Assembly: GCA_964501785.1 (NCBI GenBank)
Contig: CAZCUD010000002.1
Location: forward strand, 310,001-374,000
DNA: 64,000 nt
Direction: 5' to 3'
From: DATBSK01 sp964501785
GTDB taxonomy: Bacteria > Actinomycetota > Acidimicrobiia > IMCC26256 > PALSA-555
Position 1 is the stretch's first letter, and every line of letters begins with the position of its first letter. Of this stretch, positions 50,359-58,400 are shown one piece after another. Under the pieces are notes generated by a model, which did not search any database, had not been told where the DNA came from, and was given only the letters and a program-made list of their open reading frames with translations. Position numbers and translations under genes: made by a program.

Positions 50359-51363
50359 ATGGACTTCGCGCTGAGCGACGACCAGGAGCTGTTGCGTGAC
50401 ACGGCGCGGGCGCTGCTCGCGAACGAGTGCCCGACGGCACTGCTCCGGGCGCACATCGACGAACCGTCGGCTGCTGATCTGCTCTGGACGCACCTGCGGG
50501 AGTTCGCGCCGCTCGCCACCGGATCGTGCGCCGACCTCCACCTGTTCGCCGAGGAGCTCGGCTACGTCGCGGCACCAGGTCCGTTCCTCCCGACGGTGGG
50601 TCTCGCGGCGCCGGTGCTCGCCGCCGCGGGTGACGAGCGGCTCGAGGCGATCGTGTCGGGTGAGGAGACCGCCACCCTCGCACTCGCCGGCCCCGACGGT
50701 GTCTGGCGGCCCAACGGCGCGGGGGTCAAGACCTTCGTCGCCGAGGCCGATCGGGTCGACTGGATCGTCGTGGTCGACGCGACGGACACGGGTCCGACCG
50801 TGCGAGTCGTGCCTCCCGGAGAGCTGCGCTCGCTGCGTCCGGTGGGCACCGTCGACTTCTCTCGTCGCCTGTTCGAGATCGAGGCCACAGGCTCCGGCAC
50901 GGCGATCGATCCAGACGCGCTCGAAGCGGCGCTCGACCGGGCGACCACGATCGTGGCCACCGAGCTCGTCGGCACGGCGCGACGACTCTTCGACATGGCG
51001 CTCGCCTATGCGAAGGAGCGCGTCCAGTTCGACGTGCCGATCGGGTCGTTCCAGGCGATCCAGCACCGCCTCGCCGACTGCTCGCTCGCGGTCGAACGAG
51101 CGACCGCGGCCGTGCAGTACGCCGCGATGACGGTCGACGCGAACGACGCCGACCGTCGCCGCGCGACGCACGTCGCGAAGGCGGCGGCCGGCGTCGCCGG
51201 CACTCGTGCCGCCAAGGACGGCGCCCAGGTGCACGGTGGCATCGGTTACACGTGGGAGCACGACCTCCACCTCTTCATCCGCCACGCGTACGGCACCGAG
51301 GCCTGGCTCGGCACCACCGACTGGCACCACGACCGCCTGGGCGACCTGCTCTTCGCCGCGTAG
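50359..51363 (+). CDS. Acyl-CoA dehydrogenase, small-type subunit
   Basis: A 334-residue acyl-CoA dehydrogenase-fold protein and paralogue of 24714-25832. Starts FALSDDQELLRDTARALL and ends QVHGGIGYTWEHDLHLFIRHA with the Glu of TWEHD at the catalytic-base position. No GTSEIQR motif. It complements the adjacent large-type gene. A shortened middle domain makes it smaller than its paralogue (372). ATG 50359 lies 22 bases after the partner's stop. Convergent with the amine oxidase, only five bases apart. Confidence 0.92.
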   Translation: MDFALSDDQELLRDTARALLANECPTALLRAHIDEPSAADLLWTHLREFAPLATGSCADLHLFAEELGYVAAPGPFLPTVGLAAPVLAAAGDERLEAIVSGEETATLALAGPDGVWRPNGAGVKTFVAEADRVDWIVVVDATDTGPTVRVVPPGELRSLRPVGTVDFSRRLFEIEATGSGTAIDPDALEAALDRATTIVATELVGTARRLFDMALAYAKERVQFDVPIGSFQAIQHRLADCSLAVERATAAVQYAAMTVDANDADRRRATHVAKAAAGVAGTRAAKDGAQVHGGIGYTWEHDLHLFIRHAYGTEAWLGTTDWHHDRLGDLLFAA

Positions 51364-51368
51364 CCCGA

Positions 51369-52805
51369 CTAGCGCGGCAACGTGGCGTCGTGGATCTCGG
51401 CCGCGGCGCGGATCCCCGACTCGACGGCCCCCTGGATCCACGCGTGTGCGAGCGATGCGTGCTCGCCGGCGAAGTGGATCCGACCCTCCGGCGCACAGAT
51501 GGCCTCATAGAGCAGGGTCTGCTGACCCGGGTCGAACAAGGCGAATGCGCCACCGGCGAACTCGTCGTCGTGCCACATCTTCGACGCTCCGACCTCGAAC
51601 TCGTCGGCCGCCTGTGGGTGGATCCGGGTGACGTCCTCCAGGGCCTGCACGATCCGCTCGGACGGTGAGAGCGAGCCCCACCGCTGCGCGTCCTCGCCCC
51701 AGGTGTAGCTCGCGAGCACCACGCCACGACCGGTGTCGCGTCCGTGATCCGGGTAGTAGACGTTGCGCACCGCCAGGTCGGTGACGCTGCCTCCCCCGAC
51801 GATGCCGTCGTCGTCCTCCCAGAATCGGCGACGGAACTGGAGGAAGACCTTCGCCGACGCGTCGTAGTGGAGCTGACGGATCGCCCGCTGCTTCGCTCGC
51901 GAGAACGGCGTGAGCGCCTCGACGTGCCGTAGCACCGGAAACGGCGTGGTGACGATCGCGTAGTCGGCTTCCTCGGCGAACCGTCCGGCTCCGGTGCGGT
52001 AGTGGACCGTCACGTCACGATCGCTCTGCTCGATCGCGACCATGCGGGCACCGAACCTGATTCGGTGACCGAGCTCGGCCACGAACGCGCGGGGCAACAG
52101 GTCGGTGCCGCCGTCGAGGTAGACCAGATCGGTGTAGAAGCCACCCGTCTCCTCTCGCAGCAGCTCGAGGAACGAGGAGTTCATCATCGCTTCCTGGTTC
52201 GCGACGAGACCGAACAGCTCGATCGCGCCCTCCGACCATCCCTGGAGCTCGAGGAACTCACGCACCGACAGGTGGTCGTGCTCGGCGGCGATGTCGGACC
52301 ACGCGGCATCGCCGTCGGTAGCGAGCCGCGCGCTGAACGGCTCGAGCGCCGCGGCCCACAGATCGTCGATCGACGCGTGGTGTTGGAGCTCGGCGACGTC
52401 GAAGCCCAGCACGGCTGCGTTCCCCGGCAGCTCGCTCTGGCGGACCCGGGTCCCGCAGAACCAGCAGTACGCCTGCGGGTTCCCCATGGTGAACGGCTGC
52501 GTCGAGAGGCCGAACCGCTCGATCAGCGCCATGGTGAGGACGTGCGAGCGCGGGATGCGCATCGCGCCGGCCTCGGCCCACAACCCGTCGGCGAACGGCT
52601 CGCGCAACGTCAGGATGCGGCCGCCGACACGGTGCTGGGCCTCGAGCACGATCGGGTCGTGACCGGCCCTCGCGAGCTCCGAGGCCGCGACGAGCCCCGC
52701 CATCCCCGCGCCGACGACGACGACGCGCTTGGGCTCGACTGCTCGCGGTCGCAGTCCTTCGGTGAGGACGTCGAGGTGCTCGGCGACGGTGCGAGGCACG
52801 CCCAC
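51369..52805 (-). CDS. Flavin monoamine oxidase family protein
   Basis: A 478-residue FAD-dependent amine oxidase. Dinucleotide-binding motif RVVVVGAGMAGLVAASELA (27-45) and the downstream GG motif EAQHRVGGRILTLRE. The C-terminal FAD segment reads RIHFAGEHASLAHAWIQGAVESG. Members oxidise primary or secondary amines, polyamines or amino acids with release of peroxide. GTG 52805 is leaderless, with TAGCCT six bases before it. That box starts with the stop codon of the preceding GGDEF/EAL gene. No signal peptide. Substrate unknown. Confidence 0.93.
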   Translation of the reverse strand: MGVPRTVAEHLDVLTEGLRPRAVEPKRVVVVGAGMAGLVAASELARAGHDPIVLEAQHRVGGRILTLREPFADGLWAEAGAMRIPRSHVLTMALIERFGLSTQPFTMGNPQAYCWFCGTRVRQSELPGNAAVLGFDVAELQHHASIDDLWAAALEPFSARLATDGDAAWSDIAAEHDHLSVREFLELQGWSEGAIELFGLVANQEAMMNSSFLELLREETGGFYTDLVYLDGGTDLLPRAFVAELGHRIRFGARMVAIEQSDRDVTVHYRTGAGRFAEEADYAIVTTPFPVLRHVEALTPFSRAKQRAIRQLHYDASAKVFLQFRRRFWEDDDGIVGGGSVTDLAVRNVYYPDHGRDTGRGVVLASYTWGEDAQRWGSLSPSERIVQALEDVTRIHPQAADEFEVGASKMWHDDEFAGGAFALFDPGQQTLLYEAICAPEGRIHFAGEHASLAHAWIQGAVESGIRAAAEIHDATLPR

Positions 52806-52811
52806 GAGGCG

Positions 52812-52817
52812 AGGCTA
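52812..52817 (-). promoter_or_regulatory. -10 box TAGCCT of leaderless amine oxidase gene
   Basis: TAGCCT begins at the TAG stop of the GGDEF/EAL gene (52817-52815) and is followed by six bases and GTG 52805 on the minus strand. Confidence 0.6.
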
Positions 52818-55800
52818 GCGATCCTCGGTCGGCTGCGACCCGACCGCGCGCGGCTCCAGGCGTCCGCGGCGCAACGACTCGCCCCAGTGCGAGGCGGGCG
52901 CGGGTTCGCCGAACAGGAAGCCCTGCGCGTAGTCGCACCTGAGCGCGCGCAGCTCTTCGAGCTGCTGCATCGACTCGACCCCCTCCGCCACGACGTTGAG
53001 CTGCAGGCCACGCGCGAGACCCAGGATCGCATTCACGATCTCGGTGTCCTCCTGTTCGGTGCCCAACCCGTCGACGAACGCGCGATCGATCTTCACCGCG
53101 ACGATCGGGAGCTGCTTGAGGTACGCCAACGACGAGTAGCCGGTCCCGAAGTCGTCGATGACCAGCATCACGCCGAGCGCCCGGAGCGCCTTCATCGTGT
53201 CGAGCGTCGCCTCGTCGGCGGCGACGCTCTCGGTGAGCTCGAAGACGATGCGCGACGGGTCGACGCCGTGTCGCGTGATCGCCTCCTCCACGGACGCGTT
53301 GAACCCGGGCTCCCGCAGCTGGCGGACGGACAGATTGACGGTGCACGGCAGGTCGCGACCGCGACCGGAGATGCCCGTCCACCCGGCCGCCTGACGGCAC
53401 GCCTCGTCGATCACCCACGCACCCATGGGCACGATGAGCCCGGTGTCCTCCGCGACCGGCACGAACTCGTCAGGGAGCCGGAGGCTGCCGTCCGGGAGCT
53501 CCCAGCGAAGCAGCGACTCGAACGCGACGATCTCGCCGGTCGTGATCCGCACCAGCGGCTGGTAGTGCAGGCAGAGCCGACCTTCGTCGATCGCGCTCCG
53601 CAGCGCGTTCGTCGTCGCGAGATGGGCGACGGCGCGGTCGTGGATCGACGGGTCGAACACCTCGCAACGATCCCGACCGCCCTCCTTCGCGCGGTACATC
53701 GCGGCATCGGCGTCACGAAGCAAGGTCTCGGCGTCGTGCTGGCCCGGCAGCGACGCGGCGATGCCGATGCTCGCCGTCACGAACGTCTCGATCTCGTCGG
53801 CCGCGAAGGGCACATGGAGGCTCGACCTGATGCGTTCGGCGACACCGACGAGCGCCTGGGCCGCCGCGTCGTCCTCGACGAGCACGACGAACTCGTCACC
53901 ACCGAAGCGCGCCACCGTGTCCGACGGTCGCACCGTGCTGCGGAGGCGTTCGGCCACGAGCTGGAGCAGCTGGTCACCGGTGCCGTGGCCATGGCTGTCG
54001 TTGACGTACTTGAACCGATCGAGATCGAGGAACAGCAGGCCGACGGACGCGCCGCCGCGCGCGGCACGGGCGAGCGCCTGCTCGAGGCGGTCGATGAGCA
54101 GGGCACGGTTCGGGAGCCCCGTGAGCGCGTCATGGAGCGCCTGGTGCTCGAGGTCTTGCTCGAACTGCTTCCGTTCGGAGATGTCGCGCACGTTGACGAC
54201 GACGGCCTCGACCTCGCTGTCGAGCAGGTTCGTCATCGTGGACTCGAGCCAGCGCCACTGGCCGTCGGGTCGCCGGATCCTCCCCTCCCAAGCGATGCTG
54301 GTGCCCGGTCGGTCCATCAGCGCCTCTGCGGCCGCGTCGGCCTTGGCGACGTCGTCGGGATGGATGATCGTGCGCGGGACGCCGCCCTCGAAGTCGCTGA
54401 CCGGGCGCCCGTAGATCTGCTCGACCGACGGGCTTGCGAACTCGACTCCGCCTTCGGCCCCGAACACGAGGATCCCGTCGGTCGAGTGCTCGATCAACGA
54501 TCGGATGCGCGCGTCGGCGAGTCGTTGGCGCGCCTCGGTCGCCACCCGCGCCCGTTCCGCGACCGCGCGGTCGTAGGCGCTGACGAGCACGTCGCTGATG
54601 ACGCGCAACGAACCGAGGTCCTCCGACTGCTTGTCCGTCGCGTCGGCTCGCCAGTAGATGCTCACGAACGCCTTCGCGTCGCCGTCGCTCTCGGTCACCG
54701 ACACGAGCGCCGCGGAGCGGGCTCCGATCAGCTCGAGCATGCGTCGCTCGTCGGAGTACTGCTGGGGCAGATCATCGACGCGCTCGAGCAGGCCGGAGCG
54801 GCCCTGGGCCATCGCGTCCAGCAGCCGCGGGAAGGCCGTGGGCGGATATCGCTCCGGCGAGTCCGCGGGAAGTGGTCCGAGCTCGGCGTCGTGCCACTCG
54901 CACACGCGACGAAACCAGCCGTCGTCATCGCGCCGGCGTAGTGCAGCACCGTCCGCACCCACCATCCGGGCGATCCGGCCGAGCGCATCGGTGATCGAAG
55001 CCTCCACCGCGTCTGGCGAAGCACCGAGCAGATCACGCGAGATCGCGGCAGTCAGCGCATCCAGCTCCGCCCGCCGCTCGAGTGCTCGCGCCGACGCCTG
55101 TTGCTCCGACACGTCGTGAGCGTTGAGCACGATCCCTTCGACGCCCGGCACGTCGAGGAGGTTCGTGAAGGTCCCCTCGAGCGAGACGACGCGGCCGTCG
55201 GCACCCCACGCGCGGAACGACACGGGCACGGGTGAGCGCGGTGCGGCCACCGACTCCCCGAACGCTGCCGTGAGCGGGGGCCGGTCGGCCTCGATGACTC
55301 GGAGCCGCGGGTCTTCCTCGGTCCGATAATCGTCCCCGAAGCCCGCGGCCCGCGCCGCGCGCGGACTCAGGTACCGGATGTGCCCGTCGGCCCCGAACAC
55401 CGCGATCAGCTCGTGCGACTGCTCGACGAGCGCCTCCAGAAGCACCGCGCTGTCCCGTGCGGCATCCGCTCGACGCGTGCGCTCGACGACTGCACTGAGA
55501 AGGTTCCCGAGACCGCCGAGCGCTCCGAAGTGCGCGCGCTGGATGGCATCGGGAGCCTCGGCGAAGGCCACGACCGCGACGCCGACCGTCGCACCCTCCC
55601 GCATCAACGGCACGAGCCCGACCGCGGCGAGACCGAGCATGCTTGTCCACTCACGGAGTGCGAGCGCGTCGTCGGGCAGCTCGTGCGTGTCGAGCAGCAT
55701 CGGCCCACTGAACTCTTGTGCCGCGCGTGCCCACCACGTGGGCGCGTACGGGGCCACCCGAGGCACGTCCACGTCGGGGATCCCCGGAGTGTGCGTGTAG

Positions 55801-56330
55801 AGCGGACGACTCCGGTTGGTGCGCTCGTCGAACTCCACGATCCCCAGTCCCGGCACGCCGAGAAGGTCGGCCACACGTCGGAGCGCCGCGCTGACGTCGT
55901 CTTCGCTCGGCGCTCTCGACCCCTGAGCGCTCTCGCCGTGCAGCAGCTCGTCGGTGAGGTCGCGGAGGAGCTCATCGGCTTCGCGGCGACAGTGCTCCTC
56001 GGTGACGTCACGAACGGCGACGACGACGTCGTCGCCGTTCGGGATCAGGTGGGCCGACCAGAACGCCGCGGCGCCTTCACCTCGTCCGTCGGTCTGCCAG
56101 CCGCAGGCCGTCGGAACATGGGTCCGAGCGACCTCGCCCAGCGCCTCGTCCAGTGCATCGTCGACGCGGAGCAGCTCGCGGAGCGGTCGACCGATCGTGT
56201 CGGCGGGCGCGACCGGGTGCCGGGAACCGGGTACCGGATGGGCGTCGAGGACGTCGCCTTCTGGGGAGACCCGGTAGACCGCATCGAGCACGCGCTCGCC
56301 AGTTGCGCCGATGGCCGTCTCATCGGCCAC
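52815..56330 (-). CDS. PAS/GAF sensor with GGDEF and EAL domains (cyclic-di-GMP turnover)
   Basis: A protein of about 1171 residues with no evident membrane helix. By eye it has a PAS-like domain (about 10-105), a GAF-like domain (about 130-310), PAS (about 315-440), GAF (about 450-600), PAS (about 610-735), GGDEF (about 745-905) and EAL (about 925-1165). The cyclase site is intact (RFGGDEF, about 805). The EAL domain has FESLLRWE in place of EAL but retains FELTES, DDFGTGYSSL, KIDRAFV and AEGVES, so phosphodiesterase activity is plausible. GTG 56330 is my best start; no ribosome site or leaderless box confirms it. Divergent from hydantoinase operon 2. Confidence 0.9.
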   Translation of the reverse strand: MADETAIGATGERVLDAVYRVSPEGDVLDAHPVPGSRHPVAPADTIGRPLRELLRVDDALDEALGEVARTHVPTACGWQTDGRGEGAAAFWSAHLIPNGDDVVVAVRDVTEEHCRREADELLRDLTDELLHGESAQGSRAPSEDDVSAALRRVADLLGVPGLGIVEFDERTNRSRPLYTHTPGIPDVDVPRVAPYAPTWWARAAQEFSGPMLLDTHELPDDALALREWTSMLGLAAVGLVPLMREGATVGVAVVAFAEAPDAIQRAHFGALGGLGNLLSAVVERTRRADAARDSAVLLEALVEQSHELIAVFGADGHIRYLSPRAARAAGFGDDYRTEEDPRLRVIEADRPPLTAAFGESVAAPRSPVPVSFRAWGADGRVVSLEGTFTNLLDVPGVEGIVLNAHDVSEQQASARALERRAELDALTAAISRDLLGASPDAVEASITDALGRIARMVGADGAALRRRDDDGWFRRVCEWHDAELGPLPADSPERYPPTAFPRLLDAMAQGRSGLLERVDDLPQQYSDERRMLELIGARSAALVSVTESDGDAKAFVSIYWRADATDKQSEDLGSLRVISDVLVSAYDRAVAERARVATEARQRLADARIRSLIEHSTDGILVFGAEGGVEFASPSVEQIYGRPVSDFEGGVPRTIIHPDDVAKADAAAEALMDRPGTSIAWEGRIRRPDGQWRWLESTMTNLLDSEVEAVVVNVRDISERKQFEQDLEHQALHDALTGLPNRALLIDRLEQALARAARGGASVGLLFLDLDRFKYVNDSHGHGTGDQLLQLVAERLRSTVRPSDTVARFGGDEFVVLVEDDAAAQALVGVAERIRSSLHVPFAADEIETFVTASIGIAASLPGQHDAETLLRDADAAMYRAKEGGRDRCEVFDPSIHDRAVAHLATTNALRSAIDEGRLCLHYQPLVRITTGEIVAFESLLRWELPDGSLRLPDEFVPVAEDTGLIVPMGAWVIDEACRQAAGWTGISGRGRDLPCTVNLSVRQLREPGFNASVEEAITRHGVDPSRIVFELTESVAADEATLDTMKALRALGVMLVIDDFGTGYSSLAYLKQLPIVAVKIDRAFVDGLGTEQEDTEIVNAILGLARGLQLNVVAEGVESMQQLEELRALRCDYAQGFLFGEPAPASHWGESLRRGRLEPRAVGSQPTEDR

Positions 56331-56463
56331 CCTCGCCGAGCGCTGAAGCCTCAGTCGAGGACCCCCCGCGACGTCGTGCTGCCCCCCGTCACGGTATCGG
56401 GCGCGCGCCTCCTGTGCTCTCTTCGCGCGCTCGCGGTCGGGCCCCGCGACCGAGGTCCGGGGG

Positions 56464-56469
56464 TAGGGT
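56464..56469 (+). promoter_or_regulatory. -10 box TAGGGT of hydantoinase operon 2
   Basis: TAGGGT lies five bases upstream of the palindrome at 56475, so the palindrome would cover the transcription start. Confidence 0.5.
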
Positions 56470-56474
56470 GTACC

Positions 56475-56488
56475 TGACAGCGGCGTCA
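56475..56488. promoter_or_regulatory. TGAC-N6-GTCA palindrome, hydantoinase operon 2
   Basis: TGAC-AGCGGC-GTCA followed by GGTCGCTG, as at 24692. It lies 41 bases before ATG 56530. Confidence 0.6.
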
Positions 56489-56529
56489 GGTCGCTGGAAG
56501 CAGTCGAGACGCCGACCGGGGGGTGTGCG

Positions 56530-58365
56530 ATGACCCACGTCGACATGGTCGAGCTGGCCCGCAGCCGGGGCCGCAACAGCGATCGCCCGACGGTCGACCC
56601 CGTGACCGCCGAGGTGGTGCGGGGCGCGATGGAGACCATCTGCTTCGAGATGGCGACCTACGTCTCGCGCACGGCCACGACGCCGATCCTCAACCAGTCC
56701 AACGAGCGGAACGCGACGATCCTCGACGCGCGGGGTCGCCTCGCGGCCCTGTCGGTCGGGATCCCCCAGTTCATGCTCACGTCGACGCTGCCGGTGCGCT
56801 TCGCGCTCGACTTCCTCGGCGCCGACGAGTTCCACGAGGGTGACGTCTTCGTCGCCAACGACCCCTACCACGGGGGCGGACACCTCCCCGACTACAACGT
56901 GTTCGCTCCCGTGTTCGCCGACGTGCCGGCCGAGGGAGGCGACGGACGCACCGAGCGTCGGATGGTCCTCATCTCGAGCATCCAGTGCCACCACGGCGAC
57001 ACCGGTGGCGGCGTGCCCGGCGGCTACAACGTCACTGCGACCGACATCTGGGGCGAGGGCGTGCGCTGGCCTGTCGTGAAGGTGATCGATCGCGGCGAGG
57101 AGCGGCGCGACGTCCTCTACGCGCTTGCCGCGAACAACCGGATCCCGGGCTACATCGGTGACCTGCGCGCCCAGATCGGTGCCGCGCAGCTCGCGACGCA
57201 ACGCCTCGGTGAGGTCATCGATCGCTACGGGGCGCGCGTCGTGGAGGAGAGCGTCGACGCGATGATCGACTACGCGGCGAAGCGCTTCCGCGAGGAGGTC
57301 GCCGCGTGGCCCGACGGGGTGTACGAAGCCGACGCCTACGTCGACCACGACCCGCTGGGCAACCCCGACGTGCACCTCCACGTGAAGATCACGGTCGAGG
57401 GTGACGACCTCACGATCGACTTCACCGGCAGCGACACGCGTCAGGAGCTCCAGGCGTGGTCGACGTTCGGCAACACCCGCGGGTACACGGTCGGGCAGAT
57501 CGCCGCGATGATGGACCCGGAGATCCCGAAGAACGAAGGGTTCTTCGACCAGATCAAGCTCGTCGTGCCCGCGGGGTGCGTGCTCAACCCGCACCCCGGC
57601 CGGCCGGTGAGCGCGGGCACCCACCACCCCGGCGCCGACGTCGGCGAGGTCATCGCGGTGGCGATGCAGGACGTGCTGCCCGACAAGGCGGTCCCACAGA
57701 CCTACAAGACGGGCATCCCGACGATCATCACCGGCACCGACCCCCGCACGGGCCAGGCGTTCACCGACCACTCTGCCGAGGTGTACGCCGGATGGTGCAA
57801 CGCGGCGAAGGGCATGGACGCGTGGGGTGCGCAGGCCGCGAGCTTCGGCAACCTCTGGAAGGCGACCGCGGAGATCAACGAGAGCCTGTTCCCGCACATC
57901 CAGTGGTCGCGCGACTACCGCACCGACTCGGGTGGCGCGGGTCAATGGCGCGGGCTGTGCGGCAGCCACTACGAGAAGGAAGTGCTCGTCGACGCGAAGG
58001 TGTACACCTACGTCGTCGGCATGAAGTACCCGATGCCCGGCATCTGCGGCGGCAAGTCGGGTGCGCCCAACGAGCTGATCATCCGGTACGGGTCCGACGA
58101 CCCCTACCGGGTCGCGCACACCGCCGACTGGGTCCCGCTCTCGGGGGGCCAGCGCGTCATGTACGACTACGGCGGTGGCGGTGGATGGGGCGACCCCCTC
58201 GATCGTGATCCGCAGGCCGTGCTCGACGACGTGCTCGACGAGTACGTCAGCGTCGAGGGTGCCGAGCGTGACTACGGCGTCGTCCTCACCGGCTCGCTCG
58301 ACGAGCTGACCCTCGCGATCGACGAGCCCGCCACGGAACAGCTCCGTTCCCGCATGCGTGGCTGA
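56530..58365 (+). CDS. Hydantoinase B/oxoprolinase family protein, copy 2
   Basis: A 611-residue HyuB protein closely related to 17860-19671. It has FEMATYVSRTATTPILNQS, ANDPYHGGGHLPDYNVF, IQCHHGDTGGG, STFGNTRGYT, SAGTHHPGADVGEVI and the C-terminal YGGGGGWGDPL. It differs from copy 1 mainly at the two ends and in a longer loop near residue 140 (GGDGRTERRM). ATG 56530 follows a GGGGGG-rich leader. The C-terminus is shorter than in copy 1 (SRMRG), and the stop is a TGA at 58363, in another frame relative to the shared junction element. Confidence 0.95.
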   Translation: MTHVDMVELARSRGRNSDRPTVDPVTAEVVRGAMETICFEMATYVSRTATTPILNQSNERNATILDARGRLAALSVGIPQFMLTSTLPVRFALDFLGADEFHEGDVFVANDPYHGGGHLPDYNVFAPVFADVPAEGGDGRTERRMVLISSIQCHHGDTGGGVPGGYNVTATDIWGEGVRWPVVKVIDRGEERRDVLYALAANNRIPGYIGDLRAQIGAAQLATQRLGEVIDRYGARVVEESVDAMIDYAAKRFREEVAAWPDGVYEADAYVDHDPLGNPDVHLHVKITVEGDDLTIDFTGSDTRQELQAWSTFGNTRGYTVGQIAAMMDPEIPKNEGFFDQIKLVVPAGCVLNPHPGRPVSAGTHHPGADVGEVIAVAMQDVLPDKAVPQTYKTGIPTIITGTDPRTGQAFTDHSAEVYAGWCNAAKGMDAWGAQAASFGNLWKATAEINESLFPHIQWSRDYRTDSGGAGQWRGLCGSHYEKEVLVDAKVYTYVVGMKYPMPGICGGKSGAPNELIIRYGSDDPYRVAHTADWVPLSGGQRVMYDYGGGGGWGDPLDRDPQAVLDDVLDEYVSVEGAERDYGVVLTGSLDELTLAIDEPATEQLRSRMRG

Positions 58366-58400
58366 ACCCTCTCTACGAAGGCTGGCTACGCATCCATGGA
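58351..58400 (+). promoter_or_regulatory. Conserved 50-nt hyuB-hyuA junction stem-loop, copy 2
   Basis: ATGCGTGGCT (58354-58363) pairs with GGCTACGCAT (58384-58393) through eight Watson-Crick and two G-U pairs. 46 of 50 positions match 19661-19710; the two stem substitutions keep pairing. The hyuB stop is TGA at 58363-58365. Confidence 0.7.

Larger units (their letters stand above)
56331..56529. other. Divergent intergenic region, largest gene-free gap
   Basis: 199 bases between the GGDEF/EAL gene and hydantoinase operon 2. It contains a possible minus-strand TACCGT box (56396-56391), a plus-strand TAGGGT box (56464-56469) and the TGAC-N6-GTCA palindrome. No small gene is apparent. Confidence 0.6.
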
